DNA from: Tenacibaculum sp. MAR_2009_124
GTDB taxonomy: Bacteria; Bacteroidota; Bacteroidia; Flavobacteriales; Flavobacteriaceae
NCBI RefSeq assembly: GCF_900105455.1
Contig: NZ_FNSF01000007.1
Coordinates: 186,001 to 250,000 of the forward strand
Length of the DNA: 64,000 nt
Direction: 5' to 3'
In this document: piece after piece, positions 1 through 10,900 of the stretch
How positions within the stretch are numbered: the first letter of the stretch is position 1
How the letters are laid out: every line of letters begins with the position of its first letter
Made by a program: the position numbers and the translations under genes
The notes under the pieces: model-generated
What the model saw: only the letters and a program-made list of their open reading frames with translations
What the model was told of the DNA's origin: nothing
Databases searched by the model: none

Positions 1-106
1 AATAGCAGCTGAATCAGGATTGCCTGCAGGAACGTATTACTATGTAATAGATTTAGGAAATGGAGAGGATGCAAAAGTAGGTTGGCTTTATATAAATAGA
101 AAATAA
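1..106 (+). CDS. 3' end of an upstream T9SS type B sorting-domain protein (partial)
   Basis: An open frame enters from the left edge and encodes 34 residues before the TAA at 104-106. It reads as the last part of a gliding motility-associated C-terminal (type B T9SS) domain, with the GLPAGTYYYVIDL core. It matches the last 106 bases of the next gene (6541-6646) with about six differences, mostly synonymous. The upstream neighbour is therefore a tandem paralogue, at least in its export domain. The gap to the next start codon is only 24 bases, so the two are probably co-transcribed. The rest of the gene lies outside the window. Confidence 0.85.
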   Translation, partial: IAAESGLPAGTYYYVIDLGNGEDAKVGWLYINRK

Positions 107-130
107 GTCTCTTTAATAAACACGAATTAA

Positions 131-3100
131 ATGTTTTATATGATAATTGAAAAAAGAATTACCGGACAAAAAATACAAAGTATTGTTTTGTTCTTGTTGC
201 TGTTTTTAAGCGTTAATAATGTTTATTCAAAAGTAGAAAAGCAATATAATCATTTGAATTTTTATACATCAGGAACGGACTTGATCATAGTAGCTAAGGG
301 GTTAGTGAATATAAATAACTATGTTGAGTCCGATATTCCTGATAAACAAAAGATATCGTACCATCAGTTACTTCAGAATACTAGCGGAATTAAAACAATA
401 CAATTGTTTACTCATGGTAAATCAGGAGAACTGTATGTGAACAATAAATGGGTAACGTCTAGTTGGTTGATAGATTTTGTAAGAAGCATACCATTTGATT
501 CTCTGAATCATTTAAATATTTTAGGTTGTAATTTTGGTAAAGGAAATAAAGGTATTACTGCGGTTCATTTATTAAAAGAAAAGTTAAATATTTCTGTTTC
601 AGCTTCAAGTAATATAACAGGGGCATTAGGAGATTGGGTTTTAGAAGTAGGAGATTATTACGAGTTAAAAAATTATCCGAAAAATACAGCGATAAATTTA
701 CAAGATACAGATAACGATGGGATTTTGGATGAGGATGATTTAGATGATGATAACGATGGGATTCTTGATACTGTTGAAGGTACATTATGTAATTTTGAAA
801 ATGGATCTAGATCACTTGGTCATAATGTTAGAGAAGGTGCTGAGCCTTATGGAAACGGTTGTCAGAGTGGAAATGGTAGAACTAATCAATGGGATACAGG
901 TTTTTATTCAGAAAATGATAGAAATGAGGTGTTTTCGGCTTTTTGGGAGATAAATGTATCGCCGGGAACTCCATTTACGATAACAGCAAGGGTTGAATCT
1001 GCAAGCCCATCATTGGCAAACAATGGTATTTCAAGAGGAACTTTTCAAATAGTTAATGATCCTGCGAGTAATTTATTTGTAAACAATACTGGAAATAATT
1101 TTGGAGGGGCTACAGGTACTGAAACGTTTATTCCAACGGTTAATACCTTAACTCTCAGGTTCGATTTTACCATGCAAAGGACTAATTTTGATTGCGGTGC
1201 TCGAGACTTACCTGAAATTCGATGTAGTTTTAATTTTGAAAGACAACTAGTGCCAGGAACCTGTCCTGAATATGATTTTGATCAGGATGGGATTCCTAAT
1301 CACTTAGATTTAGATAGCGATAATGATGGGTGTAATGATGTTGTTGAATCAGGGGGAGTCGATGTAAATATGGATGGTGTTTTAGATGGTGTTAGGTTTG
1401 ATAATAAAGGACGTGTAATTGGCGGTACTGGTGGGTATGATGGAGCCTCAGGAGATGAAAAAAAGGCAACATTAATCCGTATAAAGGAACAACCTAAAAA
1501 TGCTACGGTTTGTGAAGAACAAAACACAAGTTTTAACCTAGAGACGGCTTTGTTGCATACAACTACATATAGAGGGACAGCACCCAATACTTTTCCTGAT
1601 TATTCAGCCAGTAATGAGATAACGACAGGATTTAGTTATCAATGGCAAGTTCAGGAGTCAGGGAGCGGTGATTGGCTCGATCTTTCAAATAATGCCGTTT
1701 ATTCAGGAGTAACCTCAAAAAAACTAAGTTTATCTAGTACCAGTTTGGAACTTAATAACAACAAATACCGAGCAAAAATTCGTAATGTTGATTTTTATTG
1801 TGAAGAGATTAGTTCGGAAGCTAGATTATTGGTGCGTCGAAACCCAAAGGGAATGGAAACTAATGAAATTATCTGTAGTGGCGATCGTTTGTCAAAAAAT
1901 TTGAATACTACTGTTGATTTATCGGGAGTTAGTTTTTCATGGCAAGGGAATGATAATGTTAATGTTACAGGGGAAACTTTAGAGACTACCAATACAAATA
2001 GTATAAACGATGTATTAATAAACAAAAGCGGGGCTCCTCGAAATGTAAGATACACAATTACACCAACAAGTGCTTCGGGATGTGTTGGAGAATCGTATCG
2101 CTATGTGGTTACAGTAAATCCAGAACCAGTAGGAGTAGAAACAACCGATGTTATTTGTAGTGGAGACCGTTTATCGAAGAATTTAAATGCAACTGTAGAT
2201 GTATCAGGAGTAAGTTTTACTTGGGAGGCATCGGAAAATAGTAATGTTACGGGAGAGACTCTCGTTTCAACAAGTGCTAATGAAATAACGGATACCATAG
2301 TAAATAAAAGTGGAGTTGTTCAAGAAGTGGTGTATACAATTACACCCCGCAGTAATTTAGGATGTGTAGGTGAATCATACCGCTATGTGGTTAGGGTGAA
2401 TCCAGAACCAGTAGGAGTAGAAACAACCGATATTATTTGTAGTGGTGACCGTTTATCAAAAGATTTAAGTACAACTGTTGATTTAACAGGAGGTAGTTTT
2501 ACTTGGGAAGCAGCAGAAAATAATGATGTTACAGGTGAAACTACAACAGCAATGAGTGCAGCAAATATTACAGATACTTTAGTAAATAAAAGTGGAGTTG
2601 TTCAAGAAATTGTTTATACCATAACCCCCCGTAGTGCTATAGGATGTTTAGGTGAATCCTATCGCTATGTAGTTACGGTAAATCCAGAACCAGTAGGAGT
2701 AGAAACAACCGACATTATTTGTAGTGGTGATCGTTTATCAAAAGATTTAACAAGAGATGTTGATTTAACAGGAGTAAGTTTTACTTGGCAAGCATCAGAA
2801 AATGATGATGTAACAGGTGAAACTACAACAGTAATGAGTACAACAAATATTACAGATACTTTGGTGAATACAAGTGGAGTTATTCAAGAGGTAACTTATA
2901 CCATAACCCCTCGCAGTGCTTTGGGTTGTTTGGGCGCCTCGTATCGCTATGTGGTTACGGTAAATCCTGAACCTGTAGGATTAGAAACCACGGATGTTAT
3001 CTGTAGCAGCGATCCTTTATCGAAAGATTTAAGTGGTACCGTTGATTTAGCAGGGGCTAGTTTTACTTGGGAAGCAGCAGAAAATAGTAATGTAACAGGA

Positions 3101-6100
3101 GAAACGATAACGACAAAGAGTACAAGTGAAATTACGGATACGCTCGTCAATAAAAGTGGTATTGTTCAAGCGGTGGTGTATACGATTACCCCTCGCAGTG
3201 CTTTGGGTTGTTTGGGCGCCTCGTATCGTTATGTGGTTACGGTAAATCCTGAACCTGTAGGAGTAGAAACCACGGATGTTATTTGTAGTGGCGACCGTTT
3301 ATCGAAAGATTTAAGTGGTACCGTTGATTTAGCAGGAGCTAGTTTTACTTGGGAAGCAGTAGAAAACACGAATGTGACAGGAGAAACGGTCAATGCAATA
3401 AGTGCCAATGAAATTACGGATACGCTCGTCAATAAAAGTGGAGTTGTTCAAGAGGTGGCGTATACGATTACTCCTCGCAGTGCTTTAGGCTGTTTGGGTG
3501 CCTCGTATCGTTATGTGGTTACGGTAAACCCTGAACCTGTAGGAGAGGAAACCACGGATGTTATTTGTAGTGGCGATCGTTTATCGAAAGATTTAAGTGA
3601 AAGCGTTGATCTGTCAGGAGCGAGTTTTACTTGGGAAGCGGCAGAAAATAGTAATGTAACAGGAGAAACGATAACGACAAAGAGTACGAGTGAAATTACG
3701 GATACGCTCGTCAATAAAAGTAGTACTGTTCAAGAGGTGGCGTATACGATTACTCCTCGCAGTGCTTTGGGGTGTTTGGGCGCCTCGTATCGCTATGTGG
3801 TTACGGTAAATCCTGAACCTGTAGGAGCAGAAACCACAGATGTTATCTGTAGCGGGGATCCTTTATCGAAAGATTTAAGCGGTACCGTTGATTTAGCAGG
3901 GGCTAGTTTTACTTGGGAAGCAGCAGAAAATAGTAACGTAACTGGAGAAACGGTTACTGCAATAGGCACGAGTGAAATTGCGGATACATTAGTTAATACA
4001 AGTGGTATTGTTCAAGAGGTGGTGTATACGATTATCCCGCGCAGTGCTTTAGGTTGTTTGGGTGCCTCGTATCGTTATGTGGTTACGGTAAATCCTGAGC
4101 CTGTAGGAGAGGAAACTACGGATGTTACCTGTAGCGGCGATCGTTTATCGAAAGATTTAAGTACGACTGTTGATCTAGCAGGAGCGAGTTTTACATGGGA
4201 AGCAGCAGAAAACACGAATGTGACAGGAGAAACAGTCAGTGCAATAAGTGCCAATGAAATTACGGATACGCTCGTTAACAAAAGTGGTACTGTCCAAGAG
4301 GTGGTGTATACGATTACTCCTCGCAGTGCTCTAGGCTGTTTGGGTGCCTCGTATCGTTATGTGGTTACGGTAAATCCCGAACCTGTAGGAGAGGAAACCA
4401 CGGATGTTATCTGTAGTGGCGATCGCTTATCTAACGATTTAAATACAGCTATTGATTTAACAGGAGTAAGTTTTACATGGGAAGCAGCAGAAAATAGTAA
4501 TGTAGCTGGAGAAACTACATCAGCAACAAGTACGAGTGAAATTACGGATACGCTCGTTAATAAAAGTGGTATTATTCAAGAGGTGGTGTATACGATTACT
4601 CCTCGCAGTGCTTTGGGTTGTTTGGGTGCCTCGTATCGCTATGTGGTTACGGTAAATCCTGAACCTGTAGGAGTAGAAACCACGGATGTTATCTGTAGCG
4701 GGGATCCTTTATCGAAAGATTTAAGCGGTACCGTTGATTTAGCAGGGGCTAGTTTTACTTGGGAAGCAGCAGAAAATAGTAACGTAACTGGAGAAACGGT
4801 TACTGCAATAGGCACGAGTGAAATTACGGATACATTAGTTAATACAAGTGGTATTGTTCAAGAGGTGGTGTATACGATTATCCCTCGTAGTGCTTTGGGC
4901 TGCTTGGGTGCCTCGTATCGTTATGTGGTTACGGTAAATCCCGAACCTGTAGGAGAGGAAATCATGGATGTTATTTGTAGTGGCGACCGTTTATCGAAAG
5001 GTTTAAGTGGTACCGTTGATTTAGCAGGAGCAAGTTTTACTTGGGAAGTAGCAGAAAATACGAATGTGACAGGAGAAACGGTTAGTTCAATAAGTACCAA
5101 TGAAATTACGGATACGCTCGTCAATAAAAGTGGAGTCGTTCAAGAGATGGTATATACGATTACCCCTCGCAGTGCTTTGGGTTGTTTGGGTGCTTCGTAT
5201 CGTTATGTGGTTACGGTAAATCCCGAACCTGTAGGAGAGGAAACCACGGATGTTATCTGTAGTGGCGATCGCTTATCTAACGATTTAAATACAGCCATTG
5301 ATTTAACAGGAGTAAGTTTTATTTGGGAAGCAGCAGAAAATACGAATGTCACAGGAGAAACGATTACTGCAACAAGTACGAGTGAAATTACGGATACGCT
5401 CGTCAACAAAAGTAGTACTGTTCAAGAGGTGGTGTATACGATTACTCCTCGCAGTGCTTTGGGTTGTTTGGGCGCCTCGTATCGCTATGTGGTTACGGTA
5501 AACCCCGAACCTGTAGGATTGGAAACCACGGATGTTATCTGTAGTGGAGATTCTTTATCGAAAGATTTAAGCGCAACCGTTGATTTAGCAGGAGCAAGTT
5601 TTACTTGGGAAGCAGCAGAGAATAGTAACGTCACAGGAGAAACGCCTACTGCAACAAGTGGTACTGAAATTACGGATACACTAGTCAATAAAAGTGGAGT
5701 TGTTCAAGAGGTGGTATATACCATTACCCCTCGCAGTGCTTTGGGCTGCTTGGGCGTCTCGTATCGTTATGTGGTTACGGTAAATCCCGAACCTGTAGGA
5801 GTTGATACGACTGAAGCAATATGTAGTGGCGATTCTTTATCAAAGGATTTAGCAAATGATATTGATTTGTCAGGAGCAAGCTTTACTTGGGAGGCAGAAG
5901 ATAATAGTAATATTGAAGGTATAACTCTAGGACAAACAACAACAGCTACCATCACAGATACTTTAATTAACAGCAGTGCGAGTATCCAGGAAGTTATTTA
6001 TCGTATTACGCCACAAAGTTCAGAAGGATGTATAGGAGCATCTTTTACCTATACGGTACAAGTTTCACCAGAGAATTATGTCACGGAAGTTTTGAATACA

Positions 6101-6646
6101 ACGATATCCAATGGAGAGAATGTAAATTATGATTTGTTGTCAGACGTATTGCCAGAAGATACGGAGTTCAGTTGGGTTGCGGATAGTAATGATTTTATAG
6201 AAGGTGAAAGTACTGATCTAATGGAGGGGAATATGATTACAGATACACTGACTAACACATCCACTAACGATCAGGTTGTACGCTATGTAATTCATCCAAA
6301 GAGCAGCATTGGTTGTGAGGGAGTATCTTATGTTTTATTAGTAACGATAAAGACAAAATGTTTTACGATATACAATGAGTTTAGTCCAGATCAAGATGGT
6401 CAAAACGATACATTCACCATTACCTGTATTGAAGAATATCCAAACAATACTTTGGAAGTATTCAATCGTTGGGGAAATACCGTTTACAAAAAACAAGGCT
6501 ATAAGAATGAGTGGGATGGAAGCTCAGAGGGAAGGTCAACAATAGCTGCTGAATCAGGATTACCCGCAGGAACGTATTACTATGTAATAGATTTAGGGAA
6601 TGGAGAGGATGCAAAAGTAGGATGGCTTTATGTAAATAGAAAATAA
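131..6646 (+). CDS. Giant T9SS type B exported repeat protein (DUF4347, TSP3, 16 PKD-like repeats)
   Basis: This 2171-residue protein has an N-terminal hydrophobic export segment (about residues 14-34). A DUF4347-like domain follows (about 40-185, with FTHG and LGCNFG motifs). Calcium-binding thrombospondin type 3 motifs lie near 192-218 and 380-403. An Ig-like stretch leads into sixteen units of 94 residues (571-2074), each with a Cys in ICSGD and a Cys in GCLG. The C-terminal 95 residues (FSPDQDGQNDTF, FNRWGNTVYK, AGTYYYVIDL) are the gliding motility-associated domain that directs type IX export. Surface location is a firm family inference; an adhesin or matrix role is only likely. Met1 and Met4 are both possible starts. 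A paralogue lies immediately upstream and a lipoprotein gene follows after 26 bases. Confidence 0.9.
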   Translation: MFYMIIEKRITGQKIQSIVLFLLLFLSVNNVYSKVEKQYNHLNFYTSGTDLIIVAKGLVNINNYVESDIPDKQKISYHQLLQNTSGIKTIQLFTHGKSGELYVNNKWVTSSWLIDFVRSIPFDSLNHLNILGCNFGKGNKGITAVHLLKEKLNISVSASSNITGALGDWVLEVGDYYELKNYPKNTAINLQDTDNDGILDEDDLDDDNDGILDTVEGTLCNFENGSRSLGHNVREGAEPYGNGCQSGNGRTNQWDTGFYSENDRNEVFSAFWEINVSPGTPFTITARVESASPSLANNGISRGTFQIVNDPASNLFVNNTGNNFGGATGTETFIPTVNTLTLRFDFTMQRTNFDCGARDLPEIRCSFNFERQLVPGTCPEYDFDQDGIPNHLDLDSDNDGCNDVVESGGVDVNMDGVLDGVRFDNKGRVIGGTGGYDGASGDEKKATLIRIKEQPKNATVCEEQNTSFNLETALLHTTTYRGTAPNTFPDYSASNEITTGFSYQWQVQESGSGDWLDLSNNAVYSGVTSKKLSLSSTSLELNNNKYRAKIRNVDFYCEEISSEARLLVRRNPKGMETNEIICSGDRLSKNLNTTVDLSGVSFSWQGNDNVNVTGETLETTNTNSINDVLINKSGAPRNVRYTITPTSASGCVGESYRYVVTVNPEPVGVETTDVICSGDRLSKNLNATVDVSGVSFTWEASENSNVTGETLVSTSANEITDTIVNKSGVVQEVVYTITPRSNLGCVGESYRYVVRVNPEPVGVETTDIICSGDRLSKDLSTTVDLTGGSFTWEAAENNDVTGETTTAMSAANITDTLVNKSGVVQEIVYTITPRSAIGCLGESYRYVVTVNPEPVGVETTDIICSGDRLSKDLTRDVDLTGVSFTWQASENDDVTGETTTVMSTTNITDTLVNTSGVIQEVTYTITPRSALGCLGASYRYVVTVNPEPVGLETTDVICSSDPLSKDLSGTVDLAGASFTWEAAENSNVTGETITTKSTSEITDTLVNKSGIVQAVVYTITPRSALGCLGASYRYVVTVNPEPVGVETTDVICSGDRLSKDLSGTVDLAGASFTWEAVENTNVTGETVNAISANEITDTLVNKSGVVQEVAYTITPRSALGCLGASYRYVVTVNPEPVGEETTDVICSGDRLSKDLSESVDLSGASFTWEAAENSNVTGETITTKSTSEITDTLVNKSSTVQEVAYTITPRSALGCLGASYRYVVTVNPEPVGAETTDVICSGDPLSKDLSGTVDLAGASFTWEAAENSNVTGETVTAIGTSEIADTLVNTSGIVQEVVYTIIPRSALGCLGASYRYVVTVNPEPVGEETTDVTCSGDRLSKDLSTTVDLAGASFTWEAAENTNVTGETVSAISANEITDTLVNKSGTVQEVVYTITPRSALGCLGASYRYVVTVNPEPVGEETTDVICSGDRLSNDLNTAIDLTGVSFTWEAAENSNVAGETTSATSTSEITDTLVNKSGIIQEVVYTITPRSALGCLGASYRYVVTVNPEPVGVETTDVICSGDPLSKDLSGTVDLAGASFTWEAAENSNVTGETVTAIGTSEITDTLVNTSGIVQEVVYTIIPRSALGCLGASYRYVVTVNPEPVGEEIMDVICSGDRLSKGLSGTVDLAGASFTWEVAENTNVTGETVSSISTNEITDTLVNKSGVVQEMVYTITPRSALGCLGASYRYVVTVNPEPVGEETTDVICSGDRLSNDLNTAIDLTGVSFIWEAAENTNVTGETITATSTSEITDTLVNKSSTVQEVVYTITPRSALGCLGASYRYVVTVNPEPVGLETTDVICSGDSLSKDLSATVDLAGASFTWEAAENSNVTGETPTATSGTEITDTLVNKSGVVQEVVYTITPRSALGCLGVSYRYVVTVNPEPVGVDTTEAICSGDSLSKDLANDIDLSGASFTWEAEDNSNIEGITLGQTTTATITDTLINSSASIQEVIYRITPQSSEGCIGASFTYTVQVSPENYVTEVLNTTISNGENVNYDLLSDVLPEDTEFSWVADSNDFIEGESTDLMEGNMITDTLTNTSTNDQVVRYVIHPKSSIGCEGVSYVLLVTIKTKCFTIYNEFSPDQDGQNDTFTITCIEEYPNNTLEVFNRWGNTVYKKQGYKNEWDGSSEGRSTIAAESGLPAGTYYYVIDLGNGEDAKVGWLYVNRK
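1841..6352 (+). repeat. Sixteen tandem 282-bp (94-residue) repeats
   Basis: The units are in register with the reading frame and are all 282 bp. Units 1-4 and 15 are moderately diverged, units 5-14 are very similar at DNA level, and unit 16 is degenerate. Units 8, 9 and 10 closely resemble units 11, 12 and 13 at a fixed distance of 846 bp, so a three-unit block was probably duplicated. Minus-strand open frames recur at the same 282-bp period as shadows of this repeat. Confidence 0.95.
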
Positions 6647-6672
6647 TAAGTTTAATTTTAATTGAAGTAAAA

Positions 6673-7572
6673 ATGAGAAAATTAATAAAAGGAGTTTTTA
6701 TTGTAGTTCTGGTAAGTTTTTTTGCATGTAGTAAAGATGATTCAAGTACACAAGTAAATGAAACGAGTACTAAAAATTATTTACCACTAAATATGGATAA
6801 TTCATGGAGTTATACATTTAGTCGAAATTTAAATGGTATTGATTCTGTTGGGGTTGAAAATACTCAAATAATTAGTCATACGGATGAAACATATAATTGG
6901 GAGCAAGGAGGAAATATGTATTTGCAGCCCGACCAAGATATTGCAATACAAAAAAATGGGGATCAATATTTTACTGATATCCTAATTCCTATGGAATTAT
7001 TTGATGTTGGGTCAGAAGATTTTGGTCTTCAGGATTTTATGTTTTTACATGAAGATGTGAACATAGGAGAGGAGTTTTACAGTGATGAGTTCGTCTATGA
7101 AAGTGATCCAGAGCTTATAGATGATCCGGAAACTGGGTTTTCAGGAAATATTATTTTCAAGATAAAATTAACAGGTAAGAACCAATTGAATAATAAAATA
7201 CAATCTAAAACAGTATTAAGTGAAAGTTTTGAAGATATTCTTGAAACTAGAGCAGATTTTTCTGTTGAAGTGAGTATAAGTATTCAGGGAAGTATTCCCG
7301 TGTCTGGAATTACAATACCCGTTAACCTAACTCATATGCTCATAGAAGAACAAAAAGTTGGAGATTTAACACAGTTTTACGCCAATAACATAGGGTTAAT
7401 TGAGTCAGTTTCAGATTTTGATTTCAGAAATTTAGAAATTGATACAACAATTGATATAGCTCCAGGTGTGCCACCTGTTGATATCAATACATTCATGGAT
7501 GACGAGATAGAAACAGATTATTTTTCTATTGAGATGTTTCAATTAAATGAAGGGTTTTCAATTGTGAATTAA
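6673..7572 (+). CDS. Hypothetical lipoprotein
   Basis: The 299-residue product starts with a signal peptide and a lipobox ending in Cys19 (FFAC-SKDD). It should be an outer-membrane or periplasmic lipoprotein; the acidic SKDD after the Cys fits the Bacteroidota surface-export pattern. The rest is a beta-rich acidic sequence without a domain I recognise. It follows the giant repeat protein by 26 bases and probably shares its transcript, so a role in surface display or anchoring of that protein is possible but unproven. Confidence 0.75.
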   Translation: MRKLIKGVFIVVLVSFFACSKDDSSTQVNETSTKNYLPLNMDNSWSYTFSRNLNGIDSVGVENTQIISHTDETYNWEQGGNMYLQPDQDIAIQKNGDQYFTDILIPMELFDVGSEDFGLQDFMFLHEDVNIGEEFYSDEFVYESDPELIDDPETGFSGNIIFKIKLTGKNQLNNKIQSKTVLSESFEDILETRADFSVEVSISIQGSIPVSGITIPVNLTHMLIEEQKVGDLTQFYANNIGLIESVSDFDFRNLEIDTTIDIAPGVPPVDINTFMDDEIETDYFSIEMFQLNEGFSIVN

Positions 7573-7961
7573 TTGTGTAAATGTTTCTAATGGAAAAAAA
7601 ATAGTGATATTATAATTTGATTGACTTTTCTTAATTAGTGATAGGTATGTCTTCGTGATATTTTCAGTGTCCTCAATAAATATTCTTTTCAGCCTGCCAT
7701 TTACATTAAAATCAAAAAAGTTACGAAAATTTGTAGTGATAATGTGAGCATTGGTAAACAGTATTAACAAAAGTGTTACAACGTTAATTTTTCGTTGCTT
7801 TATACCATTTTTTAAAAGGGTATGTGGTAAGTTAAAAAGAGTATCAATGTTAATTTATTTAAAATTATATAATAGTTTAATTTCTTTCGTTAAAAAAATG
7901 ATTTTTTGAGAGTTTTTGTTTTTTTAACTGTTTAATATAACGAGGGATAAAATAGAGTAAA
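7573..7961. other. Intergenic region, 389 bp
   Basis: This very AT-rich stretch must carry the end of the preceding operon and the promoter of the metalloprotease gene. I see no convincing hairpin terminator, no exact TAnnTTTG element and no credible small gene in it. Confidence 0.5.
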
Positions 7962-10900
7962 ATGGGTAATAGAAGTTTAATAGTTCTATTGAGTGTGTTT
8001 CTTACCATTGGAATGTACTCGCAGGAAACTTGGAATTGTAGTTCTAAAGAAATTTTAGAGTTGGAAAAGAAAAAAAATCCATCATTGGTTGAAAATTTAA
8101 AACATTATGAGGGATTAGTAAATTCAAATATAAATACCAACAGAACGTTGGCAAAGTTAGAAGGTAACATTATAAAACTACCGGTAGTTATTCATGTTTT
8201 GTATAATAATGATTTAGAGAACATAAGTTATGAGCAAATATTATCTCAATTAGAAGTTTTAAATGAAGATTTTCGAAGAACGAATCCCGATAGGAATGAT
8301 AGATGGCCTCAAGCAGGAGATATGGAAATTGAGTTTTACCTTACTGAGGTAGATCCCGATGGTAACACTAGTTCTGGTATTACAAGAACTTTTTCCTCAA
8401 AAGCTAAATGGACATGGGATGATATGCAAAACCATCGCATGAAGAAGTCTTCTCAGGGAGGTGTTGATCCTTGGGATGCAACCGAATTTTTAAATATTTG
8501 GATATGTGATATTGATGATAATTATGGGGGGTATGCCACCTATCCTGGAGGAGATCCAAGCGTTGATGGTGTTGTATGTAACCCCAATAATTGGGGAAGT
8601 AAAGATAAAGGAACTGGTTTCTATTTACAAAATGGGTATGATAAAGGGAGAACTGCAACACATGAAATGGGACATTTCTTGAATTTACTACATGTATGGG
8701 GTGATGGAGGTTGTGAGTCTGATGATTTCGTGGAAGATACACCTTTAGCTAGTGAAAGACATTCTATATGCTCAACATCTACAAGCACCTGTGGGTCATT
8801 GGATATGGTTGAAAACTATATGGATTATACACAAGATGCTTGCAAGAATTTATTTACTGAAGGTCAAAAGACCAGAATGAGAGCTGTACTTGAATTAGGA
8901 GGGCCTAGGTATGAACTTGCTATTTCTGATAAAACATTAAATCCTGAATGTACAGCTACAGTTCCAATGAATATGGCTGTCTTCGATATTACTAATTCAG
9001 AAGTAACATTAAGATGGATTCATGTGCCAGGGGCTGCTTCGTATGATGTTAGGTATCGCGAAATAGGTACAGATGAATGGGTAGTGGAAAATGCAACAAC
9101 AAAAAACCCAACCATCTCAGGACTCAGTGGTTTCACACAATACGAAATTCAAGTAAGAAGCAATTGTCCTAATGGAGAGTCGTCAGAATATAGCGAAAGT
9201 GAGGAGTTTACTACGTTGTTTGATCCTTGTACAGTTAGTGTTCCTCAAAATATAACCATTGCCAATATTACAACAAATGAAGCATTGGTTTCATGGAACA
9301 GTATTTCAGGTGCGGGTTATCAGTTAAGATATAGGGAAGTCAATACAGCAAACTGGATTGAACAAAATGTACAAGAAAACACTAAAATTTTAAACACATT
9401 ATTTTCTGAAACAACGTACGAGGTGCAAGTGAGAAGTATATGTCCCGATGGAACAACTTCTAATTATTCTAATGTAAAAACGTTTACAACATTAACGTCA
9501 TGTATTGCAACAATACCAAATACCTTCAGTGTTACGGATGTTTCTCCAAGTTCAGTAAAAGTTGACTGGAACCCTGTAGCTAATGTAACGTTTGAAATTA
9601 GATATAAGGCTGTTGAAGATTCTAATTGGATCGTTAAAACATCAGCTACAAACTCCATAGTATTAATTAATTTATTATCGTCAACACAATATGAATATGA
9701 GGTAAGAAGTATTTGTGAAAATGGAGGTGCTTCTAATTTTAGTAATACGAATACATTTATAACGGGCTATGCCGAATGTCAAGCTATTATTCCTGCTGGG
9801 ATACAAGTAAGTGATATAACCCATACGGAAGCGTTGCTTAGTTGGAATATCGTTTCTGAGGCTGTATATGAAGTTCGATATAGAAAACAAGGAGCTTTGG
9901 ATTGGGTTATTGTATCAACACAAGACAATTTTTTAAATCTACAAGGTTTAGAGAGTTCAACGGATTATGAATTTAAGGTGAAAAGTAAGTGTGCCAATGG
10001 AGAAGTATCTGATTTCAGCGGCAATACTGAGTTTACTACTTTAGCACCACCGTGTATTATAGTGGTTCCTAGTAATATTGTTTCACTTAATATATCAGCG
10101 ACTACAGCTACTGTGAAATGGGAAGAAATTCCTAGCGCAACATATTTTTTTAGATATAGAGTTCTAGGTGAAACAAGCTGGGAAACTCAAAATGTTGCGA
10201 CCAATGAAGTTAATTTGGTAGAACTTTTACCAGCTACTCAATATGAGTTTCAAGTCAGAAGTATTTGTGCAAATCAAGGGCAATCTGCTTTTAGTAGCAT
10301 TGATAATTTGATGACGTTGGAGTTAGTAGTAGAATATTGTGAGTCTAAAGGGAATAATAGCTCGATAGAGTATATCGAGGATATTACTGTTAATGATACT
10401 AGTTTTAATTCAAGTGATGATAATGGTTATGCTGATAACACATCCATCATTATGAATCTTAGTAAAGAATATTCAAATACTTTAAAAATAACGCCTAAAT
10501 GGACTAGTGCTATTTGGGAAGAGGGATATGGTGTGTTTATTGATTATAATGGAGATGGTGATTTTGAAGATTCTAATGAAACTGTAAAGGTGGTACAACC
10601 AACTAAAGATGCTAAAATAGAAGTTGAGTTTACGGTTCCAGAATGGGTTTCTATTGCAGCAACTCGAATGAGAGTTGTAATGAGATACAATAGAATTCCG
10701 AGTGCTTGTGGTGAATATAATTTTGGAGAAACTGAGGATTATACTGTGAATATAAATAGTGGAGATATTGACAATGAACCACCTACACCACCTACCCTAA
10801 GTTTAGAATTCGCAGGTACAACTTCAGTACAGTTAAAATGGGAAGGAGCTACTGATAACTTTGCAGTAGCTACGTATGATATTTTCAAAAATGCAGTGTT

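Noticed and set aside
2101..5955. A row of minus-strand frames of about 67 codons, repeated every 282 bp
   Set aside because: They run opposite to the repeat array, appear only because the DNA repeats, and share its period; no start or promoter logic.
1841..6352. Direct repeats considered as a CRISPR array
   Set aside because: The units are 282 bp, coding, and have no unique spacers; they are protein repeats.
7558..7770. 70-codon minus-strand frame after the hypothetical lipoprotein
   Set aside because: It overlaps the end of a real gene and has no supporting features.
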